Positions 25,308-35,485 of a stretch of DNA of 42,500 nucleotides are shown here, piece after piece. Below the pieces are notes generated by a model, which was given only the letters and a program-made list of their open reading frames with translations, made no database searches and was not told the origin of the DNA. The DNA lies in contig MCFG01000357.1 in NCBI GenBank assembly GCA_002104895.1, forward strand, positions 1-42,500, in the 5' to 3' direction. The translations under genes and the position numbers were made by a program. Origin of the DNA: Anaeromyces robustus (taxonomy: Eukaryota; Neocallimastigomycota; Neocallimastigomycetes; Neocallimastigales; Neocallimastigaceae). Within the stretch, counting starts at the first letter, position 1. Each line of letters starts with the position of its first letter.

Positions 25308-25561
25308 ATATCAAAAAAAAAATATGATATATAATAGTATATATTATTAAAATATTTAGTAATAAAATATAGATTTTATATATTTTTATTTCAATAAAAT
25401 AAAATGGAAAGGAAAACTAATTAAAGAATTGAAATTAATAAAAATAAAATATAATAAAATTTATTTATTTATTTATTTATTTATATATTTATTTATTTAT
25501 TTATTTATTATTTTTTTTAATTTTTATTTTATTCTTTTAATGGTGAAAATACTATAAATAA
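24386..25561. other. Interior non-coding part of the transposon block
   Basis: The first 270 bp hold unusual G+C-richer words: an inverted GTCACGTATAATTACGTGGGG, several GCCAC/GTGGC pairs and GTTGCAATTTGCAA. The rest is degenerate AAAT/AAT sequence, including an (AAAT)n array at 25215-25310. No open frame of note. The GCCAC pairs echo the GCCACGTTATG of the terminal repeats, so this is probably rearranged element sequence. Confidence 0.5.
25215..25310. repeat. (AAAT)n array, about 23 units
   Basis: Pure tetranucleotide array inside the transposon block, preceded by a (TTTTA)n-like tract at 25111-25208. Confidence 0.95.
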
Positions 25562-25640
25562 AAATATACGTTGAAAAAGTGGCGTATTACATATTTTGTA
25601 TTTATATTACAGAAATTTATGTCAATCATACATAAATTAT

Positions 25641-25849
25641 GTCGAAATGCCCCACATCCGTCGAAATGCAATACTCCCGTAAATTATGCCGAAATCACCT
25701 CGTTATGTGATTCTAATATATGAAGTTATAAGTTTTAATAGTGAGAGTTGCATTTCGCAATGGGGCGCATGACAAAGATTTGTAGGTTGCATTTCGCAAT
25801 GTTGCAATTCGCAATGTTGCATTTCGCAATGGGGCGCATAATTGTATAA
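25641..25849. repeat. Palindromic iterons TTGCATTTCGCAA, three at 15 bp spacing
   Basis: Plus-strand units start at 25748, 25787, 25802 and 25817; the last three are exactly 15 bp apart and the middle one has one changed base. Two GGGGCGCAT segments follow units at 25761 and 25831. Opposite-strand units CGAAATGCCCC and CGAAATGCAATACTCCC occur at 25643 and 25662. Each unit is an imperfect palindrome, TTGC-ATTTC-GCAA. Confidence 0.85.
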
Positions 25850-26410
25850 ATAATTAAATAAATAAAAATATAATATAAAGAATTATATAATATTTTTTTT
25901 TATTTAATAATTTTTTTTTTATTTAATAATATTAAATATTTTTTTTAATATTGAATATTTTTTTAGTATTTTAATAATATTTTATTTATTTTTTTTATTT
26001 AATGATATTGAATATTTCTTCAATATTTTTTTATTTAATATTTTAATAATATTGAATATTTTTTGAATATTTTTTTTATTTAATTGTAATTTTTATTTAA
26101 TATTTTAATAATATTGAATATTTCTTTTAATATTTCAAATCAAAAAAATTTTATAAAAATATTTATTTTTATAATGAATTTTTATTTTTATATTTTTTTT
26201 TGTAAATAAGTAATTTATAAAAAAATATTTATTTATTTGTTTCTTTTCTTTATTCTAAAATTTATATTATTTTTTTATTTATTATTTGTTATCGTCTTTT
26301 TAATAAAAATACATATATAATACTGTTATATTATTTATTATCTTTTTATTTTATTTATTATTATTCATTTATCAAAAAAATAAAATAAATATATTTAATT
26401 TTAAAATAAA

Positions 26411-26442
<32 letters not shown>

Positions 26443-26559
26443 TTTTTTTGTAATTAAATAATTAATAAAAAAAGAAATATTTATTTATTTATTTATTTTC
26501 TATTCATTTATTTATATATATATTTTTTATTTATTTATTTAATTTTTTTAAATTCTATT

Positions 26560-26705
26560 TTATTTTATTTCATAACGTGGCTTTCATAATTTGTGTTAAA
26601 AAATTTTTCATTTTTTTATTTATTTTTTATGCGCCTCATTACAAAAATTTAATATGCGCCCCATATCATATTGCGAAATGCAACATTGCGAAATGCAACA
26701 CATTC
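26560..26705 (-). repeat. Right terminal inverted repeat
   Basis: This is the inverted partner of 22613-22742. It holds two TTGCGAAATGCAA units (26671-26683 and 26686-26698) at the same 15 bp spacing seen elsewhere, against one in the left copy. The outer end is CACATTC at 26705. The next gene starts 197 bp further on. Confidence 0.9.
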
Positions 26706-26901
26706 GTTTTAATATATTATAAATACTATATAATTATATTATAAGCTAATATATATTAATATTATATGAAATATTTTATTTTATTTTAATAAAATAAATT
26801 AATTTTTTGTTGTTAATAATTTTTATTTTAAATATCATTATAAATATATTTGAATAAAAAACTCATCTTTTACTAAAAAGAAATATTTTATTTTTAAAAA
26901 A

Positions 26902-28761
26902 ATGAGAATAGTTACAAATGTACATGTTGATAGCAATATGGCATATCAAAAGTTTAAAGAATTATGTAAAAATAAATATTTTGTAGATAAAACAAATATA
27001 ATTAAAAAATTTAATGAATTATTAAATTCTCCTATAAACAATGTATGTATTACAAAACCAAGAAGATTTGGAAAATCATCAATAGCCTTTATGATAATAG
27101 CATACTATAGTAAAAGAAGAAACAAAGAATTTAAAGAAATATTTAATAAATTAAATGTTTCAAAAAATGAAGATATAAATACAGAAAAAGGGAAATCAAA
27201 ATATGAAGAAACTATGGGAAAATATCATACAATTTATTTGGATTTTTCAAAATATCATGAGGGTTTTAAATATTTAAATGATTATATATACGTATTAGAA
27301 GAAAGAGTTTTATATGAATTAAAAGATAATATTGAAAAAAATGAACATGGTCCAATTATTTTAGAAAAAATAAACAATTTATTAGACTTATTTGAGATAA
27401 AATTTAATAAATTAGCTATTTTTTTAGATTATTATTATTCTATAACCAATGAAAAATTTGTATTTGTAATAGATGAATGGGACTATATATTTAGTAATGA
27501 TAAATATACAATTAACGAAAGAAATATGTTCCTAAGCTTTTTGAAAAATTTATTAAAAGATCAAGCATATATTGCTTTGACATATATGACAGGAATATTA
27601 CCAATAGCAAAAAGATCGTCTGGATCATCATTAAATTGTTTTTTAGAATATTCAATGTTAAAAGATGATATATTCTATGAATATTTTGGATTTAAAGAAA
27701 AAGAAGTTGAAGCTCTTTGTAAAATCAATGGAAAATTAAAATTAGAAGAGATGAAAGAATGGTATAACGGATATAGTATTAAAGGTGAAAATATATTTAA
27801 TCCGTATTCAATAATTAATGCTTTAATAAATAATAGTACTGGAAATTATTGGACAAATACAGGACCTATGAAAGAAATAAAGGAAAATTTAAATTTTAAT
27901 ATTTATGGAATAAAAGATGATTTTTTGAAATTAATTACACGTGAATCAATAAAAATAGAATTAAATGGATATGGAGCAGAAAATAAGCAACAACAAGCAG
28001 TAAATGGTAGAAAAACAAAGCAAAGATCTGTAATAGATAAAAATGAAAATATGAGAAATGAAATGTATTCATTAATGGTTGTTTATGGATTTCTCACATA
28101 TAATAACGGTGAAGTCAAAATTCCAAATAAAGAATTGTTAGAAAAATTTAAACAAATACTGAACGATAAAAATGAGTTCGAAATTTATAACAATTTAATG
28201 AATTATTCTAAAAAAATGTTAGAAGCCACTTTAACGAAAAATACAAAAGATGTTTGTCAAATCTTAGAAAAAGTACATACAAAAAGATCAACCATAAAAG
28301 GTTATTACGATCATATAACTTTAGAATTTATAGTAAAATTTGCCTATTTTGATGCTCAAAATAAATATGATATTAAACAAGAAGAAACAAGAGGAAAAGG
28401 ATTTGTCGATTTTATATTTTACCCAAAACATGATAATGAAAATAAAACAGTTATTATATTAGAACTTAAAGTAGGAAAATCAGCAGAAGAAGCAATCAAT
28501 CAGATATATAAAAAAGATTATTATGCCGGATTAAGAAGACTAGGATATAAAATATTGTTAGTAGGAATAAATTGTACTAAGAAAGATAAGAAATATGATT
28601 GCATAATAGAAGAATATGATGAAAATAAAAGTAAACAAAACCAAAATAATGATGATATTAGCGAATATAGTAGTAATGATCAAAACAAAAATAAAAGAAA
28701 AAATAATGATTATGATCAAGTGCAAAAGAAAAGAAAATATGATTTAAGAAAAAGAAAATAA
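26902..28761 (+). CDS. AAA-ATPase-like / PD-(D/E)XK nuclease-fold protein with basic C-terminal tail
   Basis: Intronless, 619 residues. The N-terminal half is an AAA-ATPase-like domain of the type found in Bacteroidetes and Clostridia (PF09820): YFVDKT (26-31), a Walker A-like RRFGKSS (54-60), Walker B FVFVIDEWD (186-194, where DEYD is usual), TGILPIAK (230-237), WYNGY (287-291) and YWTNTG (316-321). The C-terminal half is the PD-(D/E)XK fold paired with it (PF08011): GKGFVDFI with Asp503, ILELK with Glu521 and Lys523, then a Gln-Ile-Tyr helix (534-536). Bacterial homologues end near here. This one continues with an Asn/Asp-rich linker and basic clusters NKRK and KKRKYDLRKRK (597-619), typical of nuclear localisation signals. 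The biochemical role of the family is not established. Composition matches the host, so any transfer is old. It starts 197 bp outside the right inverted repeat. Confidence 0.9.
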   Translation: MRIVTNVHVDSNMAYQKFKELCKNKYFVDKTNIIKKFNELLNSPINNVCITKPRRFGKSSIAFMIIAYYSKRRNKEFKEIFNKLNVSKNEDINTEKGKSKYEETMGKYHTIYLDFSKYHEGFKYLNDYIYVLEERVLYELKDNIEKNEHGPIILEKINNLLDLFEIKFNKLAIFLDYYYSITNEKFVFVIDEWDYIFSNDKYTINERNMFLSFLKNLLKDQAYIALTYMTGILPIAKRSSGSSLNCFLEYSMLKDDIFYEYFGFKEKEVEALCKINGKLKLEEMKEWYNGYSIKGENIFNPYSIINALINNSTGNYWTNTGPMKEIKENLNFNIYGIKDDFLKLITRESIKIELNGYGAENKQQQAVNGRKTKQRSVIDKNENMRNEMYSLMVVYGFLTYNNGEVKIPNKELLEKFKQILNDKNEFEIYNNLMNYSKKMLEATLTKNTKDVCQILEKVHTKRSTIKGYYDHITLEFIVKFAYFDAQNKYDIKQEETRGKGFVDFIFYPKHDNENKTVIILELKVGKSAEEAINQIYKKDYYAGLRRLGYKILLVGINCTKKDKKYDCIIEEYDENKSKQNQNNDDISEYSSNDQNKNKRKNNDYDQVQKKRKYDLRKRK

Positions 28762-29740
28762 AAGTATTTATATTTTACTCTTTCTTTTATTTATTTGAAA
28801 TTCATAAATATATGTATTACTTTCTTTTATTTATTTAAAATTATCAAATATATGTATTACTTTTTTATTATAATTATTTTTATTTTTATATGTAATATAT
28901 AGGCAAATTTTATCTAATTTATTTTTTTAATGTATATATGTAATATATATAAGATTTATTGAATAAAGTTATTTTTGAATATCCTTATTATTAAAAATTA
29001 ATGAAGAATAGAGATTAAATTTTTTAAAGTATTTAATAATCAAGATAGATAAAAAAAAAAAAAAAGAGAGAAATATGTTTCAAAAAATGTACAGAAGATG
29101 AATGTTTACAATTCACTAAAAAAGGTAGAATATAATTAAATAGAAAAAGAAAAATTTAAAAAATATTTTTGATTATATTTTAAAATATTATATGTATTGT
29201 TTTTTTTTTTTTAATGAACACTATGCAGTGAATGAAAAAATAGATTAATTGTTTGATTAATGAAATAATAGATGATAACTTAATTATACTAAAAATTTTT
29301 TAAAATATATATATATGCATTTTTTTTTTTTTTTTTTTTTTTTAATTATTTATTTATCATGTTCTTTTATATTATTTGTTTTTCGTTTTATGAATGGTTT
29401 AATTAAAATTAAAATATTTACACAATATGATTCGTTAAAAATACTGTTAATTATTATTGTAAACTTTTTTTTTTATTATATTTTTTTTTATATTATTTAT
29501 TTATATTATTATTATTATTATTATTTAAATAATAATTTTTATAAGATAAATATTTAATAATAATAATATCAACAATAATAATATTTCATAAAAGAGAAGT
29601 TTTCATATATATTTTTACTTTTTTTTTTTTTGTATATTATCTTAATATGTAATTTTTATATAATGAATAAATTATATGTATAATTTATTTTTTATATTTA
29701 TTTTTTATTTATTTATTTATTTGTTTATTTATTGAATTAT
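28762..29740. other. Intergenic region, no gene seen
   Basis: The AAA gene's 3' flank has a ~42 bp tandem pair at about 28779-28860 (TTTCTTTTATTTATTT, then ATATATGTATTAC). The remainder is T/A runs, including a T run at 29320-29342. The frame at 29315-29557 is low complexity. Confidence 0.55.
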
Positions 29741-29890
29741 TGCCTTCGTAGTCATCTTTTATTAAAAATGATGAAGATTACCCAAGGGAGAGTTTAGTGG
29801 ACACCACACTATCTTTAATTATGATGTTACTTCTTTGTTTTATATTATTTTACCATTTAGAGAAATCCGAACAGGACCCTACACTGAAAT
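29741..29890. other. G+C-richer non-coding island; candidate ncRNA or element relic
   Basis: About 150 bp stands out from its flanks: CCTTCGTAGTCATC, TGATGAAGATTACCCAAGGG, GTTTAGTGGACACCACACT and GAAATCCGAACAGGACCCTA. TCATCTTTTATTAAAAATGA forms a hairpin (29752-29771) and GTGG-ACA-CCAC forms another (29797-29807). No frame stays open through it on either strand. ATGATGA (29768-29774) and CTGA (29884-29887) mimic box C and box D of snoRNAs, but box C falls within the hairpin. It matches no tRNA, spliceosomal RNA, SRP or RNase P signature I can recall. Confidence 0.45.
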
Positions 29891-30018
29891 TATAATTATT
29901 TCAGAAATTTATTATATTTTTCTTTATATTAAATTTACGTTATAGATTTTTTAGATAGTAATTTTTTTTTTTTATTTTAATCTATTTTTATTTATGTACT
30001 TAATCTAAATGTATTAAT

Positions 30019-30143
30019 AACTATTTATAATAAATAAAAAACATGGAAGTGTATTCTCTTCCTTTAGTCTAAAAAAAAAAAAAAAAAAAAAAACTATTTA
30101 TAATAAATAAAAAACATGGAAGTATATTCTCTTCCTTTAGTCA
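30019..30143. repeat. Direct repeat with A tails, two ~50 bp units
   Basis: Units at 30021-30070 and 30094-30142 share CTATTTATAATAAATAAAAA, ACATGGAAGT, and ATTCTCTTCCTTTAGTC, each followed by an A run. GGAAG and CTTCC inside the unit can pair. The unit-plus-A-tail layout resembles retroposed copies of a small RNA, or serial duplication of a retroelement 3' end. Confidence 0.75.
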
Positions 30144-30205
30144 AAAAAAAAAAAAATTATTGAATTATTAATATTTATGGAATTTGATATATATAATAAA
30201 TGTGT

Positions 30206-30718
30206 TTATTTCCATATTAAATATTTTAAAATAATATAGTCAACTCCAGAAAATAAGAGTGCAGTTATTGTTGTATAAATACATCCAATTAAGAATCCTT
30301 TAAAGTGAAACATATAATCTTTATAACCTTTACAACCTTTAGTACCTTTAATAACTATCCAATCTGGTGTAATAGTACATACGATAAGCCAATCCATAAT
30401 AATAAGGTCAATAACATTCCAAGACATAACAATAATAAATATATATATAAATAATGTTAAAAGGGAAACTTTTTCATCTTTAAAAGCTTGAAGTCCAAAA
30501 GCAATAAGTGATAATAAAATAATTAATCCTCCTATACTACTCCATATATAAGAACTTCTTTGCTGTTTTAAAGTTGGTTTTGGAATTTTTGAAGCTTTTT
30601 GAATATCTTCTGGATAATCATGAAGCATTGTCCATGGAAATAATTTTATTATCATATAAACATAACCTATCCATAATGCTGACCATATTAAACCTTCATA
30701 TAATGCTTGTACATACAT
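30206..30718 (-). CDS. Four-helix integral membrane protein, 170 residues
   Basis: Intronless. Four hydrophobic segments are seen: about residues 8-27, 57-79, 83-112 and 140-165. Between the first two lies a conserved-looking cytosolic motif WTMLHDYPEDIQKASKIP, and between the last two a glycine/lysine stretch KGTKGCKGYKDYMFHFKG. I do not recognise a named family. The size, lack of introns and the HDYPEDIQ motif recall small uncharacterised membrane proteins of gut Firmicutes, so acquisition from bacteria is possible; this is an inference from memory of motif style only. No signal peptide cleavage site or catalytic residues are evident. The start ATG (30718) has an A-rich context and no alternative upstream in-frame ATG was noted. 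The neighbours point away or converge, so there is no functional link. Confidence 0.8.
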   Translation of the reverse strand: MYVQALYEGLIWSALWIGYVYMIIKLFPWTMLHDYPEDIQKASKIPKPTLKQQRSSYIWSSIGGLIILLSLIAFGLQAFKDEKVSLLTLFIYIFIIVMSWNVIDLIIMDWLIVCTITPDWIVIKGTKGCKGYKDYMFHFKGFLIGCIYTTITALLFSGVDYIILKYLIWK

Positions 30719-31692
30719 TTTTTATAATGATTTATCAACTTGTTTTTTTCTCTCTTTTTTTTTTTTATTTTTTATTTTTATTACTTATTTATTTTTTTTT
30801 ATAAATTTATATATATTTATTTATAATTATTTAATATAAAAATAAATACAAAAAAAGTAAATTTCAATTTTACTGTTTTTTTTTTTAATTTGAAATGTAG
30901 ATTTCAAAAAATTTATATAATTATTTTTTATATTTTTAAAGAAAAAAAAATTTTTTTTGTATAATTTTTATTCTTTAAACTTAACAATTTTTAATATATA
31001 AGATTTTTTTTTTAATAATTAAAGTTTTAAAATAAATTATAAATTAAGTATTGTTATTTTAAAATTTTTTTACGAAATTTCATTTACATTTTCCTATTTT
31101 GAAAATAAAGTGTATCACTATTTAATTCATATATTATAAAGCTAATCTTTCTTTAGAGAAATTTTTTATATAGAATTAATAATATTTGTTATTAATAATA
31201 TTAATAATATTGTTGATATAGAAAGAACGATTATATCAATAAACCCTTGTTTTTTCATAGAAATGAATCATACCTTAAAATTGATAAAACAAAATATAAA
31301 ATGTATATACGAATTATGATAACATCGTCATGTTAATATTAAATATTAAGATTATATGATATAAACATAATTTTTTTTTTCTAATTGTTTAATCGACCAA
31401 ATATTTATTTTTATTAATATTAATAAATAATAATAAGTAATAGTCATATAACCCATAGTATTACATATAATATTATAAAAATTTAATATTAAAAAATAAT
31501 AATATTTCAAATAAAATAAAATATATATATAAAAGAATACCAAATACTATTATTTATAATTAACTATACACTTTATTATGCTTAATATATATTATATAAT
31601 ATAAAAAAAATATTTTAATATACTAAAATATTTTTTTTTTTATTATTATAGAAATTGAAAAAAATAAAAAATATAAAAATACATTAAAATAC

Positions 31693-31815
31693 TCTGCTAA
31701 TATTTACTCAATTTTTCAATAAATATTTTACTATCTCTTTATGTCCATATTTATAAGTAGTGCTTAAATCAAGATATAGAATTCTTGTATTTATAATAAA
31801 TTCTCTTTGTTCAGT
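31693..31815 (-). pseudogene. Relic of an ankyrin-repeat gene
   Basis: Read on the minus strand, one frame is open for about 35 codons and gives TYKYGHKEIVKYLLKN, then a stop, then VNI. This is the second half of an ankyrin repeat (usually GHKEIVKYLLKNGANIN) with the Gly codon turned into TGA. The preceding TEQREFIINTRIL has lost repeat form. The segment is slightly G+C-richer than its flanks. It is a decayed fragment, not a gene. Confidence 0.55.
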
Positions 31816-31870
31816 TAAATTTTACATTCTGTAATTAAAATTCTTGAAAAAAGGTTTGTATGAAGAACCA

Positions 31871-31922
31871 AATAATAAGAATATTAGAAGAATATTAATA
31901 TTCTTCTAATTCTTTATTCTTG
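31871..31922. repeat. Long near-perfect palindrome
   Basis: The centre is AATATT/AATATT at 31891-31902. The left arm AAGAATATTAGAAG and the right arm CTTCTAATTCTT pair with a two-base bulge, giving arms of about 20-26 bp. It could form a cruciform in DNA or a hairpin in RNA. No gene boundary is close enough to assign it as a terminator. Confidence 0.75.
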
Positions 31923-32280
31923 ATATTTTTCAAATTTCAGTAAATATAAATAAAATGAAATAAAATTAATTTAATATAATTGTTTTTATGTAATAATTAT
32001 ATCAAAATTTAGAAAAAGTAAAAAAGAAAACAACCAATTTGTATATATTAAATATTAATTATAATATTAAATTAATTTTATTTATTTTTTTTAAAAACTA
32101 ATATAAATATATATAAATAATTTAATATATACCAATATAATTAGTAATATATTAATTTTTAATGTGATTAGTTGAAATTTAAATTTTTTTATTTTTATTT
32201 TTTTTTTTAAAAAAATGTTTTTTTTTTAATTTTTTTTTTAATATTTTTTTTAATCATATAATAAGTAGTACATAGAAAAG

Positions 32281-32672
32281 ATGGTTAGAAATTTGAAATT
32301 TCATGAGAAGAAACTTTTAAAGAAAGTCGATTTTATCGACTGGAAATCTGATAATAATATTCAAGAAATTAAAGTTATGAGAAGATATCATATTCAAAAA
32401 AGAGATGATTATGTAAAGTAAACTATCGCATTTCCAGAATTTTAGTTTTTTAAAAATAATATATTAAAGAAGAAGAAGAAAAAAAGAAATACTTTAATTA
32501 TTATATGTATAACAAAATAATAATATGCTTAAATTAAGAAGAAATTTCATTTTATTTTGAAAAAAAGGAAATATAAGAATTAAAGATTTAATTATTTAAT
32601 TGAATTAAATAAATTATTATTTAAAAAATCATTTAGATTTAATATAAAGATTTTCAAATTTTCAAGTATTGC

Positions 32673-32703
<31 letters not shown>

Positions 32704-34041
32704 AAAAATTCTTTCAACACTTATATATACATGGAAATTTTAACAAGATTCAATCTATTTTTTTTTAGAAGCATTTTTAAAAAATATTAGAAGTACAGTT
32801 TTTATTAATTCAAAATTAAATTTTAATTCATAAATCAAATTTGAAATTTAAAGATTTTTGAGTTATATGTAATCTCAAAAAATAAAATGAAATTATTATA
32901 AAATCAATTCATTGTTTCTTTATTAAAAAATATAAACAATTATATATATCCATGAGAAAGAAACATTTCGATATAATAATCAAATTTCAAATATAAAAAA
33001 TATAATGCTTTTTTTTTTATATTATATTTATTAAAGAATTTCTTTTTACACAACTATTTTTCACTCTAATTATATAATTTATTTAGATGATTAATATTAA
33101 TTAAAATTTTATAATATTTTTTATTATATTTCCTTAAAATGAATTTAAAATAGATATAATAAAATCTGTGGTCAAATTAGAAAATTATGTAATAAATTAT
33201 CTTTATTAGATCCACGTGATCCATACAGAAATCAAATGTCTGAAAATTTATTAGATAAATTATATAATATGGGTATCATTGGTACTAAACGTACTCTTAG
33301 TCAAGCTAATAAAGTTACTGTATCTGCTTTTTGTAGGCAAGTATTATATAATATATGCAAGATATTATAATATCATATCATATAAAATATTATATTTATT
33401 TTTTTTGATTAATAATATTATTTATGAATAATATTTTTTTATACTAATGTTATTTAATATTTTAAATATATAATGATAATTTATATATAAAAATATTAAA
33501 AAAAAATTAAATTAAAATTAATATTAAATAGAAGAAGATTAGCTATTGTTATGGTTGCTCGTTTAAAGATGGCAGAAACTGTTAGAGAAGCTGTTACTTT
33601 TATTGAACAAGGACGTAAGTATTTTTCTACATTATATATATATAAAATAAATATAAATAATTATATAATAATTATATATAATTATAAATATTTTTTAAAT
33701 AATTAATAATTATTATTATTTATTTTTTTTCATATTTTAGATGTTCGTGTTGGTCCAGAAGTTGTAACAGATCCAGCTTATCTTGTTACTAGGTAATTTT
33801 TATAATAATAAATACTATATAAAATGTTATAATAAATTTTAAATAAAATATATATTAATGAATTTAAATATAAAATATATTAAATAATTTAAATATATTT
33901 CATATTTATATATATTTATATTATTATTTTTATATATAAAATTATAGAAACTTTGAAGATTTCGTAACTTGGGTTGACACCTCTAAGATTAAGAGAAAGA
34001 TTCTTAAGTATAACGACAAGGTAATAAAAAAAAACAAGTTA

Positions 34042-34081
<40 letters not shown>

Positions 34082-34274
34082 GTTATATATATATATATAT
34101 TATTTTTTTTTTCTTTTTTTTTTGAAATTATTAATTTTAACTTTATTACTAACATTAATTTAATATAATATTCAAATATTTAAATATTGTATGCAATTAT
34201 TATACAAATTTCTACAAAAAAAATATTTTATCGTTAATTATCAATAACAGTTGGATGATTTTGATTTACTTTAA
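32281..34274 (+). CDS. IMP3: U3 snoRNP protein IMP3, 6 exons, 183 residues
   Basis: Exons: 32281-32417, 33154-33336, 33532-33614, 33741-33792, 33948-34020 and 34251-34274. Phases close throughout, giving 183 residues, the length of yeast Imp3. Recognised segments include [51 protein letters not shown], the S4-type RNA-binding part [19 protein letters not shown] with [12 protein letters not shown], and the tail [23 protein letters not shown]3 belongs to the Mpp10-Imp3-Imp4 module of the small-subunit processome, binds U3 snoRNA and 18S precursor, and acts in the nucleolus. Intron 2 starts with GC (AG/GCAAGT), the known minor GC-AG type; no GT donor keeps the FCRRRL reading. Intron 1 is long (736 bp) for this window. 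No snoRNA was recognised in it. Confidence 0.95.
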
Positions 34275-35191
<917 letters not shown>

Positions 35192-35451
35192 TTAATGTAA
35201 CGATTCACGTGCCATTCCACAATGATTACAAACCCCAATATTTAATCCTAATGAACACCTTTGGCTAAAAATAGTTATTATGAATATATATAAAGAAATA
35301 AAAATATTAATAAGTTTATGTATGAAAATTTGATAGTTATGTAGTGATACTATTCTTTTTTATTATTAGTTTTTTAATAATTATAGTAAAATAAAAATAA
35401 AATTTACCATGCATCACAATGCCAATAATTAATATCTAATAAATAATAATG

Positions 35452-35485
<34 letters not shown>

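Larger units (their letters stand above)
22613..26705. mobile_element. Degenerate MULE-type DNA transposon block with ~130 bp inverted termini
   Basis: The left (22613-22742) and right (26560-26705) edges are near-identical in inverted orientation. Each contains, reading inward, GAATGTGTTGCATTTCGCAA, a GGGGCGCAT-type segment, GAGGCGCATAAAAAAT, TTTTTTAACACAAATTATG and AAGCCACGTTATGAAA. The right copy has one extra 15 bp unit. The interior (about 3.8 kb) holds a truncated transposase (23476-23865) and many copies of the palindromic TTGCATTTCGCAA motif. Mutator-like elements typically have long terminal inverted repeats of this kind. No target-site duplication is visible; an AAAT array abuts the left end. 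The block may be one decayed element or several nested ones. Confidence 0.6.
30719..32280. other. Intergenic region with an ankyrin relic and a palindrome
   Basis: Divergent promoters of the membrane-protein gene (minus) and IMP3 (plus) must lie at its two edges. Between them are A/T-rich sequence, the ankyrin relic (31693-31815) and a long palindrome (31871-31922). The frame at 31352-31543 is low complexity. Confidence 0.55.

Noticed and set aside
29315-29557. Plus-strand frame with Phe and Tyr runs
   Set aside because: Poly-T and (ATT)n translation with no conserved features; frames at 31352, 37582 and 39141 were dropped for the same reason.
29768-29887. Box C/D snoRNA
   Set aside because: The box C-like word is inside a hairpin, the terminal stem is weak, and no clear guide match to rRNA could be recalled. 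Kept only as an unclassified island.
32418-33153. Intronic snoRNA in the 736 bp IMP3 intron 1
   Set aside because: No convincing C/D or H/ACA boxes with a closing stem; the intron is T/A runs and random A/T sequence.
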